DNA of 64,000 bases from Candidatus Dechloromonas phosphoritropha (GTDB lineage: Bacteria > Pseudomonadota > Gammaproteobacteria > Burkholderiales > Rhodocyclaceae): contig JADKGN010000001.1 of the NCBI GenBank assembly GCA_016722705.1, forward strand, positions 1 to 64,000, in the 5' to 3' direction. Position numbers and translations under genes: made by a program. Shown here in pieces: positions 54,357 through 62,841 of this stretch. The notes under the pieces were generated by a model. It ran no database searches. It had not been told where the DNA came from and saw only the letters and a list, made by a program, of their open reading frames with translations. Within the stretch, counting starts at the first letter, position 1. Every line of letters begins with the position of its first letter.

Positions 54357-55550
54357 ATGCAGGCCGACATGAGCAGTTTGCAGTGCTCCATTCCGGGATT
54401 TGTCCCAGCGAGCAGTCATTTGCTGACGAGAGCTACTTGCGGGCTCGCGATCTTCAGTCCACCTTCGCTGTTTGTCGCCTTGCTGGTGGCGCTGGCGGGA
54501 TGCGCCAGCACGGATCGCCCTCCAGAGCCGACCCCGCCGTTGGTCGAGATCCCGGAGAGCACGTGGTGGCGGGTCGACGCCGACATAGGTGTCGCCTCGC
54601 TGGCTGCGGCCGGCCAGGCCGGGAAATACGCGCGCGGCGAAATGGAAGGCTGGAGAAGCTACGTCGAGGCGCGCACCGACGCCGACTTCATCCCGTGGTT
54701 CACCGGCTACTTGACTCAGCAATGGCTGGCCATCAAGGTCGCCTGGTACAGGCTGGGCGCTGAGGAAGGGACAGACCCGGCCGTCAATCGCCTGGCCTCC
54801 TATCTACAGGAGCAGTACGACGAGCGCGTGCTCGATCCCGTCGCCAAGAAGATCAATCCTGACGCGGTTAGAGAGGAGGCGACAATGCTCTACATCCGGG
54901 TTCTCGGCGAGCAACTGCCGGGAATCCGGCGGCGCCACGGCGTGCCGCAAGCGCAGTTCGACCGGCGGCTCAAGGACATTCCGGCGATCGCGCTGCCACC
55001 TCCGCCGGTACACGGCGCTTCGCTATACGAGGTTGTCCGCGCCGGCCCGATCGAAAGTCTGCCCGCCTATGTGGCACTGACCGCTGGCTTGAGCAAGGAG
55101 GCGGAGGGTGCCGGCCCGTCGGACACCAGGCTATCGCCAGTGGCGAAGCGGGTCAGCGAAAATATGCTGGCCAGGCTCGGCCCTGGCATTGGTGCAAGCG
55201 CTGCCGCAGCGGCGGTCGGCGGCGTCGCCGGCATGGCCATTTCGCTGGGGGTGGCCGGTATTGGTGCCATCGCGTACGAGAAGGAACGCCCGAAAATCGA
55301 GGCGCAGCTCAGGGATAGTCTCGACGCCGCATTGGGCGAAATGTGGCGGAGTCTGGTCGAGGATCCCGCCGGCGGGGTGATGGCCGGGGTTCATCACATC
55401 TCCGGGCAGATCACGGACGGTCTCGCCAGAACCTTTGCGCAGCCAGTTCAACTGGAACCGTTGCCGCAAGAAATTTCCCTGCCAGGTGACAAGGCGCCCG
55501 AGGACGAGGACAAAGACAGGACGGATGAAGGCGCGCCCGACAACAATTAG
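54357..55550 (+). CDS. Putative lipoprotein of unknown function
   Basis: About 397 residues. The hydrophobic run ends LLVALAGC, a lipobox, so the mature protein would be a lipoprotein beginning CASTDRPPEP. ATG 54357 gives a long leader; a TTG at 54420 would give a normal 26-residue lipoprotein signal, and the open frame extends upstream to 54234, so the start is unsure. Later parts have WWRVDADIGVASLAAAGQAGKY, helical YLTQQWLAIKVAWYRLG, a glycine-rich membrane-like stretch (GIGASAAAAAVGGVAGMAISLGVAGIGA, about residues 275-305) and an acidic tail (PEDEDKDRTDEG). Not a family I recognise. Confidence 0.65.
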   Translation: MQADMSSLQCSIPGFVPASSHLLTRATCGLAIFSPPSLFVALLVALAGCASTDRPPEPTPPLVEIPESTWWRVDADIGVASLAAAGQAGKYARGEMEGWRSYVEARTDADFIPWFTGYLTQQWLAIKVAWYRLGAEEGTDPAVNRLASYLQEQYDERVLDPVAKKINPDAVREEATMLYIRVLGEQLPGIRRRHGVPQAQFDRRLKDIPAIALPPPPVHGASLYEVVRAGPIESLPAYVALTAGLSKEAEGAGPSDTRLSPVAKRVSENMLARLGPGIGASAAAAAVGGVAGMAISLGVAGIGAIAYEKERPKIEAQLRDSLDAALGEMWRSLVEDPAGGVMAGVHHISGQITDGLARTFAQPVQLEPLPQEISLPGDKAPEDEDKDRTDEGAPDNN

Positions 55551-55693
55551 GCCGATGACCGTGCGGCACCCTCGATGCGGTCATCAAGGCGCGTGCCTAG
55601 TCCCCCCGAATTCGAGCGCACGCCGTCGGTTGGTACTATCATTGCCTCTGCGGACAAGTCGGTTCCGGTACGATCACTCAAGGAGAGAAAATT

Positions 55694-55768
55694 ATGGGAA
55701 GCAAGGACAAGAGGAAAGAGCCCAAGGGCAAGCAGCCGAAACCAAAACCGGTGCCCCTGGGAACCTGA
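55694..55768 (+). CDS. Small Lys-rich ORF (24 aa)
   Basis: ATG 55694 with AAGGAGAG just upstream, then MGSKDKRKEPKGKQPKPKPV... and TGA after 24 codons. Nearly every second residue is Lys, Arg or Pro. Composition and a good ribosome site suggest a real basic micro-protein, perhaps nucleic-acid binding. I cannot name a family. Compare the 11-codon ORF at 46104. Confidence 0.4.
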   Translation: MGSKDKRKEPKGKQPKPKPVPLGT

Positions 55769-55884
55769 ACGACGCCTGCCGATCGACTCGAGCCGGGCTG
55801 CGGACCTTACAAGCCCTGGCAGGTGTCTTAGTGGAGAGTCCGTGGCCCTGGCCAGAGGTCAGTAGACGAAATGTGCATCGCCTT

Positions 55885-56190
55885 AGTTCCTGATCCTGGA
55901 CGAGGGCCGCTTGGGCGCCTCTCGTCCGGGAGCCAAGGCGCTTTCGTCATTGATTTGCGGGTCTTTAAACTCGCGAGCCACTCGGTCAGCGGGCTGGGCT
56001 TCGCCGAGGCCGGTGAGTTGCTAGTCGATTGCGTCGTGGTTGCTCCACACCACATCGCCCAAGGTAGCCATGTTCCGCATGATTTCCCGCAGCCACTCCG
56101 CCGATAGCGCAGCCATTCCTTCCCGCAGCAAGCCCCATTCCGCCACCGCCAGTCGCGGCACATCGGCGAGGCGGCATGACATGGGAAGGC
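55885..56190 (-). pseudogene. Degraded coding remnant
   Basis: In one minus-strand frame the sequence reads like protein (RLADVPRLAVAEWGLLREGM, LSAEWLREIMRNMATLGDVVW, SNHDAID), then a TAG, then continues in the same frame (QLTGLGEAQPADRVAREF) to another stop. No start is evident. It resembles the end of a gene with an in-frame stop; the family is not recognised. It lies where ctaA or ctaB might be expected beyond SURF1. Confidence 0.3.
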
Positions 56191-56222
56191 TCGGTTAGAC
56201 GATGGTTTACATCTTGGGACTT

Positions 56223-56825
56223 CTAGCCGCCCCAAGAGAATTTGAGCAAGCGTTCAAGATCGCTGCGCACGCCTTTGGCGACGACCTCAGAAGGGTAATT
56301 CATGAACAGGTTACCCTGCGAGTCGACTATGTGCAGTTTATAGCCTGAGTCCCCTGAGTCGTCACCCGAACCAGGCAACCAGTTTGCTGGCGCCTCGGCC
56401 AGCACGAGGTCCGGTTGCCGCTGGAGGGTGGCGGCGAGTTCCACGTCAGTGATCCGGTCGGTGAGGACGACACGGCGCAGGCGTACCATTTGCTTGTCCA
56501 GCGAAACATGAATTCGGCGCATCTCATCAATGCGCCGGACGCAGTCCGAATCGCAACTACCCTTGCCGCTCAATAGCAGCAGCCATTTCCCTTGAAGTTC
56601 AGCAGTTGCCAACGGGCGACCATCAGTCGTCTTGAGTCCGCTGGCCGGCAAGGGAACTGGTGGATTGACCAGGTGCCCGTTGTTCCCCGTGCGGTCGGGC
56701 TGCCAGCCGAAGAAATAAAGCCCGGCGGCGATGACGAAGGGCAGGGTCAGGAGGCCAACAACCAGTGCCAGCATCGGCAGGCCACTGCTCTTTTGTGCGG
56801 GTGTTTGCAGGGCGCTGGTGGTCAT
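56223..56825 (-). CDS. Membrane-anchored thiol (CxxxC) protein of the oxidase cluster
   Basis: 200 residues from ATG 56825. One N-terminal membrane helix (GLPMLALVVGLLTLPFVIAAGLYFF) anchors a periplasmic domain with GKWLLLLSGKGSCDSDCVRRIDEM. The CxxxC spacing is like SCO copper-chaperone/thioredoxin folds, though the SCO His is not obvious (SGYKLHIVDSQGNLFMNY). Proteins of this type lie next to SURF1 in many betaproteobacteria and are proposed to help cytochrome c oxidase assembly. The start overlaps the SURF1 stop by 4 bases. Confidence 0.75.
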   Translation of the reverse strand: MTTSALQTPAQKSSGLPMLALVVGLLTLPFVIAAGLYFFGWQPDRTGNNGHLVNPPVPLPASGLKTTDGRPLATAELQGKWLLLLSGKGSCDSDCVRRIDEMRRIHVSLDKQMVRLRRVVLTDRITDVELAATLQRQPDLVLAEAPANWLPGSGDDSGDSGYKLHIVDSQGNLFMNYPSEVVAKGVRSDLERLLKFSWGG

Positions 56826-57625
56826 GGCCGGCGCAACAGGAAATAGGCCCAGATGCCGATGCTCGCGACGGCGAAACCGAACCATTGCAGGGCATAGCTG
56901 CGATGGCGTTCGCTGCGCTCGTCGGGTCGTGGCCATTCGCGCAGGTAGCCGCCCGGCGCGTCGGCATCGAGCAGGATCACCAATGGCTGCAGCGGGTAGC
57001 TGACGACGGCGCGGAAGCGTTTCAGGTCGAGGTTTTGCCACACCGGCTCCCAGCCGGTAGTTGGTTGGGCGGCCAGGTTGAAAAAGCGCTGCTCGGGGAT
57101 GATGGCGATGCCGGTCAGTTCGACGTTGCCGCTCGGCACGCCGGCTTCGGGCAGAACCCGATGGTTGGCATCCGCAGGCAGCCAGCCGCGATTGACCAGC
57201 ACGTGCATGGTGGAACCCGCGAGGCGCAGCGGGGTGATGACGTGGTAGCCGGCCTGCTCGAGATGTAAGCGGTTGTCAATCAGCACCTGGCGCTGAGGAT
57301 CGAAGGTGCCGCGCAGGACGACCCTCCGGTAACGCAGCGATTCGGCGTCGACTGTCTCGCTTGGCATGGTGACCAGCAATCCCGAACTGCGGGCATCAAG
57401 TTCGTGCTGCAGATTGACCTTGGTTTCGGCCTTGCGCCACTGCCACATCCCGAGCGAGATGAATGCCGGCAGGAGAACAGCTAGCAGCAGAGCACCGAAC
57501 AGCGCTGTCCGAACGCGGCCGGCCCTTGCCGATTCGGATACTAAACGCGCATACTCGGGTTGCGCTTGCCTTTCGGAGGACTCCGCGATGATCAGGGTGC
57601 TGGTTGTATTGCTGATGTTGGGCAT
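56822..57625 (-). CDS. SURF1-family cytochrome oxidase assembly protein
   Basis: 267 residues in the longest frame. The two terminal membrane helices (RTALFGALLLAVLLPAFISLGMWQW, SYALQWFGFAVASIGIWAYFLL) enclose a periplasmic domain with RYRRVVLRGTFDPQRQVLIDNR, VLVNRGWLPAD and VWQNLDLKRF. SURF1 helps haem a insertion into CoxA. The start at 57625 would overlap the divergent DUF2909 gene by 38 bases; between it and the first helix there is no ATG, GTG or TTG in frame, so either the genes really overlap head-to-head or a non-standard start is used. Confidence 0.88.
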   Translation of the reverse strand: MPNISNTTSTLIIAESSERQAQPEYARLVSESARAGRVRTALFGALLLAVLLPAFISLGMWQWRKAETKVNLQHELDARSSGLLVTMPSETVDAESLRYRRVVLRGTFDPQRQVLIDNRLHLEQAGYHVITPLRLAGSTMHVLVNRGWLPADANHRVLPEAGVPSGNVELTGIAIIPEQRFFNLAAQPTTGWEPVWQNLDLKRFRAVVSYPLQPLVILLDADAPGGYLREWPRPDERSERHRSYALQWFGFAVASIGIWAYFLLRRP

Positions 57626-57788
57626 TATCGGAAGCCTGTTTTCCGGGCTGTTCTATATCTATCGCGACCGTGGTGCCGGCGCGCGAACGGCGCGCGCCCT
57701 TACCCTGCGCATCGGCTTGTCGATTTCGCTCTTTCTGCTGTTGCTACTCGGGTTCCGCTTCGGTCTCATTCCCGGCTATACCCAATAG
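57588..57788 (+). CDS. Twin-helix membrane protein (DUF2909)
   Basis: 66 residues from ATG 57588, with GGAGGA upstream. Two membrane helices (VLVVLLMLGIIGSLFSGLFYIY, IGLSISLFLLLLLGFRFGL), loop RDRGAGARTARALTLR. Family DUF2909 proteins lie beside oxidase genes in betaproteobacteria. Here the gene is on the strand opposite to its cluster, overlapping coxC at its 3' end by 13 bases and SURF1 at its 5' end. Confidence 0.8.
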   Translation: MIRVLVVLLMLGIIGSLFSGLFYIYRDRGAGARTARALTLRIGLSISLFLLLLLGFRFGLIPGYTQ

Positions 57789-58648
57789 ACAAAAACGAAG
57801 AGGATCAGCCAGACGACATCGACGAAGTGCCAGTACCACGCCACGCCTTCGAAGGCGAAATGGCGTTCGGCGCTGAAATGACCGCTCAGGCTGCGCACCA
57901 GAATGACCAGCAGCATGACGGTGCCGAGCGTGACATGGAAGCCGTGGAAACCGGTGAGCATGAAAAAGGTCGCGCCGTAGGCACCGGCGCCCATGGTCAG
58001 ACCCAACTCCGTGTAGGCATGATGGTATTCGTAAGCTTGAAAACCAAGGAACAGGATGCCGAGCACGACCGTTGCTCCCAGGCCGAGGACGAGTTGGGTA
58101 CGCCGGTTGCGCAACAACCCCCAATGCGCCCAGGTAACCGTGGCACCGGAACTGAGCAGCAGCGCCGTATTGATAGCTGGAATTCCCCAGGCGCCCATCG
58201 GCGTGAATTTCGCACCCTTGGGTCCACTGGACGGCCACTCACCGGCAAACCCGGGCCATAGCGTCGTTCCATGGGCACTTTCCATGTCACCTAGAACCGG
58301 AACTGAAATGATCCGCATGTAGAAGAGGGCACCGAAGAAGGCGGCGAAAAACATGACCTCGGTGGCGATGAACCAGATCATTCCGTAGCGGAACGACAGG
58401 TCTTCCCAGTCGCGGTAGGCGCCGCTTTGCGACTCGCTGATGACGCGGCCGAACCAGCCGAAAAGCACGTAAACAATGACCGCGAAACCGCCGAGCATGA
58501 CCCATTTGCCGAGCGGAAAGGCATTGAGTGCCTGGATGAAGCCGAGGGCAAGCAGGAGCATGCCGCCGGACAGGATGACCGGATAGAGACTCGGCTCCGG
58601 CACGAAGTAGTGAACGTGCGAATCAGATTGTATCTGGACGGCTTTCAT
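57776..58648 (-). CDS. coxC: Cytochrome c oxidase subunit III
   Basis: 290 residues, seven membrane helices. Signature segments WFIATEVMFFAAFFGALF, GFQAYEYHHAYTELGLTMGAGAYGATFFMLTGFHGFHV and the C-terminal WYWHFVDVVWLILFVFVYWV are all present. Subunit III stabilises CoxA and lines the oxygen path. It starts 4 bases into the end of ctaG. Confidence 0.97.
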   Translation of the reverse strand: MKAVQIQSDSHVHYFVPEPSLYPVILSGGMLLLALGFIQALNAFPLGKWVMLGGFAVIVYVLFGWFGRVISESQSGAYRDWEDLSFRYGMIWFIATEVMFFAAFFGALFYMRIISVPVLGDMESAHGTTLWPGFAGEWPSSGPKGAKFTPMGAWGIPAINTALLLSSGATVTWAHWGLLRNRRTQLVLGLGATVVLGILFLGFQAYEYHHAYTELGLTMGAGAYGATFFMLTGFHGFHVTLGTVMLLVILVRSLSGHFSAERHFAFEGVAWYWHFVDVVWLILFVFVYWV

Positions 58649-59259
58649 TGCGCCTCCCGGTTGCTGGTCAAGGTTTGGCGCTGCCCGTCGATGCCGAAAA
58701 AGGCATAGGACAGCGTGATCTGGGTAATGTCGCGGTCGACACCGGATTTGATGATAAAAGCGAGGGGCATTTCACGCGACTCGCCCGGCCCCAAGGTCTG
58801 CTGCGAAAAGCAGAAACATTCGATCTTGTCGAAATACTGGGCTGCCTTACCCGGCGTGACGCTGGGTACGGCCTGACCGGTAATCTCGTGGTCAGAGGTA
58901 TTGCGTACCAGATAGGCGACCTGCTGCAATTCGCCGGGATGGACATCGAGATCAACGGTCAGCGGACGCATGTCCCAGGGCAGCCCGGGCATCACCGTTC
59001 CGGTAAATTCGACGGTGATCTTGCGCGTCAGGTCGACGCTGGCGACCGGTGCTGTTTTGGCCGTGAAACCGCCAATGCCGAATCCGTCGCGAATCGGGTT
59101 GGGGCCGGCGGTTTTCCCGTTTAACCCAGTCGCTGCGCACAGCACGTTGTAAAGAGGAACCAGCGCGAAGGCGAAAGCAAAGGCGCCCGCGACCAGAAGA
59201 AGCAGGCGGCGTACCAGTGGCCCGTTGTTCGGCAGGCGCGGACTCGTCTCGTCGGCCAT
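58645..59259 (-). CDS. ctaG: Cytochrome c oxidase assembly protein CtaG (Cox11)
   Basis: 204 residues: N-terminal anchor helix (LLLLVAGAFAFAFALVPLYNVLCAATG), then the periplasmic Cox11 beta domain with the copper-binding CFCFSQQTL and the preceding YFDKIE. It delivers copper to the CuB centre of CoxA. Overlaps coxC by 4 bases and is preceded directly by the 40-aa membrane protein. All the usual copper ligands are there, unlike the nearby SCO gene. Confidence 0.95.
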   Translation of the reverse strand: MADETSPRLPNNGPLVRRLLLLVAGAFAFAFALVPLYNVLCAATGLNGKTAGPNPIRDGFGIGGFTAKTAPVASVDLTRKITVEFTGTVMPGLPWDMRPLTVDLDVHPGELQQVAYLVRNTSDHEITGQAVPSVTPGKAAQYFDKIECFCFSQQTLGPGESREMPLAFIIKSGVDRDITQITLSYAFFGIDGQRQTLTSNREAQ

Positions 59260-59382
59260 CTAACGTTTGATGAACAATCCGGCGATGTAGATCAGCAGCG
59301 CGACAGCAGCAATAATCCAGCCGATGCGTCGTGAACTGGCGCGCCTTCGCTCAAGGTCTGTGCTGCTGAACGACTGTTCCAT
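59260..59382 (-). CDS. Small membrane protein of the oxidase cluster (40 aa)
   Basis: ATG 59382 with AAGGAGG upstream, 40 codons, stop just before the ctaG start. Sequence: a polar Arg-rich N-terminus (TDLERRRASSRR) and one membrane helix (IGWIIAAVALLIYIAGLF). Such small proteins lie between coxA and ctaG in many betaproteobacteria ('cytochrome oxidase small assembly protein'). Confidence 0.85.
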   Translation of the reverse strand: MEQSFSSTDLERRRASSRRIGWIIAAVALLIYIAGLFIKR

Positions 59383-59394
59383 GCGAAAGCCTCC

Positions 59395-61002
59395 TTACTT
59401 GACCTGTGGTTGAACTTCCCAGCTGTGATGCGGCGGCGGCGACGACAATTCCCATTCCAGGCCTTCCGAACCTTCCCAGACGCGCGCGGTCGCTTTGGGC
59501 CCGCCACGGATGCAGACCCAGATATTCCACGCGAAAATCAACTGGCTCAAGCCGAGAATGAAGGCGCCGATGGTCGAAATAGCGTTGAATTCGGCGAACT
59601 GCAGGGCGTAGTCGGGGATGCGTCGCGGCATGCCGGCCAGACCGAGGAAAAACTGCGGAATGAAAGTCAAGTTGAAGGAAATGACCGTCAGCCAGAAGTG
59701 CAGCTTGCCCAGCCGCTCGCTGTACATATGGCCAGTCCATTTCGGCAGCCAGTAATAGACACCGGTCATCACACCCATGATGCCACCGGCGAACAAGGCG
59801 TAGTGGAAGTGGGCGACGACGAAATAGCTGTGATGGTACTGGGCATCGGCAGCGACGTCGGCGAGGATCAGCCCGGTCAGGCCGGCGATGCCGAACAGCA
59901 CAATGAAGCCGAGGGCAAACAGCATCGGTGTCTCGAAGGTCATGGCGCCACGCCACATGGTCGCGATCCAGCAGAAGAACAGTACCGACAGTGGCAGGGA
60001 AATTGCCATCGTGCTAAACATGAAGTAGATCAATGCCGGCACTGGCAAACCGGCAGTAAAAAAATGATGCGCCCAGACCATGACCGACAGCACGCCGATG
60101 GCGATGAAGCTGTAGACCTGTGCCTTGTAGCCATAGATCGGCTTGCGTGAGAAGGTCGACATGACGTGCGGAATCAGGCCCCAGACCGGCAGCAGCAGGA
60201 TGTAGACCTCCGGATGACCAAAGAACCAGAACAGGTGCTGGAACAGGATCGGGTCACCGCCGCCGCCGGCGTCGAAGAAATGGGTGCCGAAATGACGATC
60301 GGTCAGCAGCATAGTCACCGCACCTGCCAGTACCGGCAGCGTGGCGATCAGCAAGAATGCGGTGATCAGCCAGCCCCAGGCGAAGAGCGGCAGCTTCATC
60401 ATCGTCATGCCGGGCGCCCGCATGTTGAAGATGGTGACGATGATGTTGATCGAGCCCATGATCGACGAGATGCCGAGGATATGCACGGCAAGGATGGCGA
60501 AATCGACGCCCATGCCGCCCTGTACCGAGAGTGGCGCATAGAAGGTCCACCCGGTCGCCAGCGCCCCGTCACCGACGCCGAACAGGGCCAGCGTGAAGGG
60601 CAGGGTAAGCAGGAAGGCCGCCGGTGGCAGCAGCCAGAAACCCCAGTTGTTGAGGCGGGGTAGCGCCATGTCGGGGGCACCGATCATCAGCGGGATCATC
60701 CAGTTGGCGAAACCGGTGGCGGCCGGCATCAGCGCCGCGAAGATCATCACCAGCGCATGGATGCCGATCAACTGGTTGAAGAACTCGGGCTTCATCAGTT
60801 GCAGGCCGGGCTGGAACAACTCGGCGCGCACCGCGAGGATCATGATGCCGCCAACGAAGAACATGATCAGCGAGAAGGTCAGGTACATCGTGCCGATGTC
60901 CTTGTGATTCGTCGTCGTCAGCCATCTGGCGAAGCCGCCCGGGTGATATCCGCCGTGGTGTTCGGTGTCGTGTCCCGCGGGATGGGTGGTGATGCTGCTC
61001 AT
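59395..61002 (-). CDS. coxA: Cytochrome c oxidase subunit I
   Basis: 535 residues, twelve membrane helices. The haem a/a3 and CuB His ligands are seen in IGIHALVM, WFFGHPEVY and VAHFHYALF, and the Tyr cross-linked to His lies in HPEVY. D- and K-channel features (NNWGFWLLPP, ATMWRGAMTF) are standard. An aa3-type A-family oxidase. It lies 10 bases downstream of coxB and starts the assembly-gene run. Confidence 0.98.
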   Translation of the reverse strand: MSSITTHPAGHDTEHHGGYHPGGFARWLTTTNHKDIGTMYLTFSLIMFFVGGIMILAVRAELFQPGLQLMKPEFFNQLIGIHALVMIFAALMPAATGFANWMIPLMIGAPDMALPRLNNWGFWLLPPAAFLLTLPFTLALFGVGDGALATGWTFYAPLSVQGGMGVDFAILAVHILGISSIMGSINIIVTIFNMRAPGMTMMKLPLFAWGWLITAFLLIATLPVLAGAVTMLLTDRHFGTHFFDAGGGGDPILFQHLFWFFGHPEVYILLLPVWGLIPHVMSTFSRKPIYGYKAQVYSFIAIGVLSVMVWAHHFFTAGLPVPALIYFMFSTMAISLPLSVLFFCWIATMWRGAMTFETPMLFALGFIVLFGIAGLTGLILADVAADAQYHHSYFVVAHFHYALFAGGIMGVMTGVYYWLPKWTGHMYSERLGKLHFWLTVISFNLTFIPQFFLGLAGMPRRIPDYALQFAEFNAISTIGAFILGLSQLIFAWNIWVCIRGGPKATARVWEGSEGLEWELSSPPPHHSWEVQPQVK

Positions 61003-61012
61003 CTCGATTCTC

Positions 61013-62203
61013 CTAACGCAGTGTCTTGATCTGGGCGGGCTGGATCATGTCGCCCCGGTGATTTCCGAAACTGTTGCGCTCATAAGTGATGACGGCGGCC
61101 AGTTCGACATCTGACAGCGTGTTGCGGAACGCCTGCATGGCGGTGCCAGCCTTGCCGTTCAGTACCCGGTCGACATGGCTGTCCTTGATGATTTTTCCGT
61201 CCTTGTCGAGAAGCGGACTGTTGACCACCGGGCTGCCGGAAAGCGCCGGGAAGGCCGGCGGCAAGCCTTGGCCATTGGGCTGGTGGCAGGCGGCACACTG
61301 CTTACTGTAAACCTCCTGCCCCTTGGCCAGTAATTCCTCGCTGCTCCAAGTGCGGTCGGCGCCACCCGCCACCGCCTTGGCTTCGGCTTTTTTCTCGTCG
61401 AGCCAGGCCAGGTACTCCGGTTCCGGTACCGCATGGACGACGACCGGCATGAAGCCGTGATCTTTGCCGCAAAGTTCGGCGCATTGCCCGCGATAGATGC
61501 CGGGTTTTTCGATCTTGACCCAGGTTTCGCGTAGGAAACCGGGAATGGCATCGCGCTTGACCCCGAACTGCGGCACCCACCACGTGTGGATGACGTCGGT
61601 CGAGGTCAGGAGGATGCGGACTTTCTTCCCGACGGGAAGCACCACCGGCTTGTCTACCTCGAGCAGATAATGCTCGCCCTTGGCGTCGGCATTATTGATC
61701 TGCTCGCGCGGCGTCGCCAGGGTGCTGATGAACTTGACGCCGGCTTCCGGGTATTCGTATTGCCACCTCCACTGCATGCCCGTCACCTTGAGCACCATGT
61801 CGGCGTGGGCCTTGGTATCTTCCATCTCAATGAGCGCATTGACCGCCGGGATGCCCATCAGGATAAAGTCGATGAAAACAAGGAGCGCGAAAGGAATCAA
61901 GGCCCACAGCCATTGCAGTTTGCTGTTGGGGCCGGTGAAATTCGCCGGCTGATGACCAACGCTCTTGCGGTGCCTGATCATCGAATAAATCATGATCGCG
62001 AACACCACCACGAACATAATGGTGATGATCAGCATGAACTCGTTGTGGACGTGGAGCGTTTCCCGGGCGACGGGTGTGACCGGTTCGGGAAAGTTGTATT
62101 TGTATTCGGCGCCGGCAATGCCGGGCAACGCCACGGCCGCCAGCAACATCAGGCGCTTCAGAAGACCGAGTGCGGACGCTTTGCCGCTTGGCTGCGAGTT
62201 CAT
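61013..62203 (-). CDS. coxB: Cytochrome c oxidase subunit II with fused cytochrome c domain
   Basis: 396 residues from ATG 62203; a start 11 codons upstream (62236) is possible. Signal peptide and two membrane helices (MLIITIMFVVVFAIMIYSMI, WALIPFALLVFIDFILMGI). The CuA domain has the binding set TWWVPQFGVK ... GQCAELCGKDHGFM. A C-terminal haem-binding domain follows with CAACHQPNGQGLP and distal Met in TAMQAF, so this is a caa3-like subunit II, which takes electrons from soluble cytochrome c and passes them on internally. Divergent from the SCO gene. Confidence 0.95.
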   Translation of the reverse strand: MNSQPSGKASALGLLKRLMLLAAVALPGIAGAEYKYNFPEPVTPVARETLHVHNEFMLIITIMFVVVFAIMIYSMIRHRKSVGHQPANFTGPNSKLQWLWALIPFALLVFIDFILMGIPAVNALIEMEDTKAHADMVLKVTGMQWRWQYEYPEAGVKFISTLATPREQINNADAKGEHYLLEVDKPVVLPVGKKVRILLTSTDVIHTWWVPQFGVKRDAIPGFLRETWVKIEKPGIYRGQCAELCGKDHGFMPVVVHAVPEPEYLAWLDEKKAEAKAVAGGADRTWSSEELLAKGQEVYSKQCAACHQPNGQGLPPAFPALSGSPVVNSPLLDKDGKIIKDSHVDRVLNGKAGTAMQAFRNTLSDVELAAVITYERNSFGNHRGDMIQPAQIKTLR

Positions 62204-62293
62204 TGTATCCGCGTTCAGATCAACACAGCTTCCCATCCTGTTCCCTTCCCCTTGTGAGAACCGACCGTCAAGGTCAGAACCGACCGCGTCAAA

Positions 62294-62811
62294 ATGTCGC
62301 AGGATAGTATTATAAATCGTCGCTTGGTTGCTACACTTTTTTGCCTACTTCTTTTGGCTTGCAATCAGACCCCCGTCGAGTTTCGCAATACTGACCTGAC
62401 CGGGGCCACCTTCGGGCGCCAGTTGATGTTGAGTGATCATAATGGGCGGAATCGTTCCATTGGTGACTTTCGCGACAAGGTCATCGTCATCTTTTTCGGG
62501 TACACGTCATGCCCGGACATCTGCCCGACAACGCTCGCCCGGCTGGCCGAGGTAATGAAGGAGCTGGGGTCCGAAGCTGAAAGGGTCCAGGTGCTTTTCG
62601 TTTCGCTGGATCCGGAACGCGACACCAAGGAACGACTGAAGGAATTCGTCCCCTGGTTTCACCCGTCCTTTCTCGGATTGCATGGTGACGCGGCACAGAC
62701 AAAGGCCGTCTCCGAAGAGTTCCGCGTTTTCAGTTCACGCAAGGAGGTCGGGATTCGGCAGGCGTCGAGGATATCGCCAGCGACATACGGCAGTTGTTCG
62801 CCGGGGAGTGA
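62294..62811 (+). pseudogene. SCO1/SenC copper chaperone, C-terminus lost by an out-of-frame deletion
   Basis: Lipoprotein signal (LFCLLLLAC), then the SCO thioredoxin fold with FFGYTSCPDICPTTLA (CxxxC copper site) and VLFVSLDPERDT. After FRVFSSRKEVG (about 62750) the frame is lost. One frame over, the typical SCO end GDSAGVEDIASDIRQLFAGE with stop at 62811 follows at once. About 28-32 residues normally between these, including the DHS histidine that completes the Cu site, are missing. The printed open frame instead runs to 62851 into smpB. It is a probable non-functional allele, or an assembly collapse. Divergent from coxB. Confidence 0.75.
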
Positions 62812-62841
62812 ACCTGCCGGCAAGGTCGATGATGTCCGACC

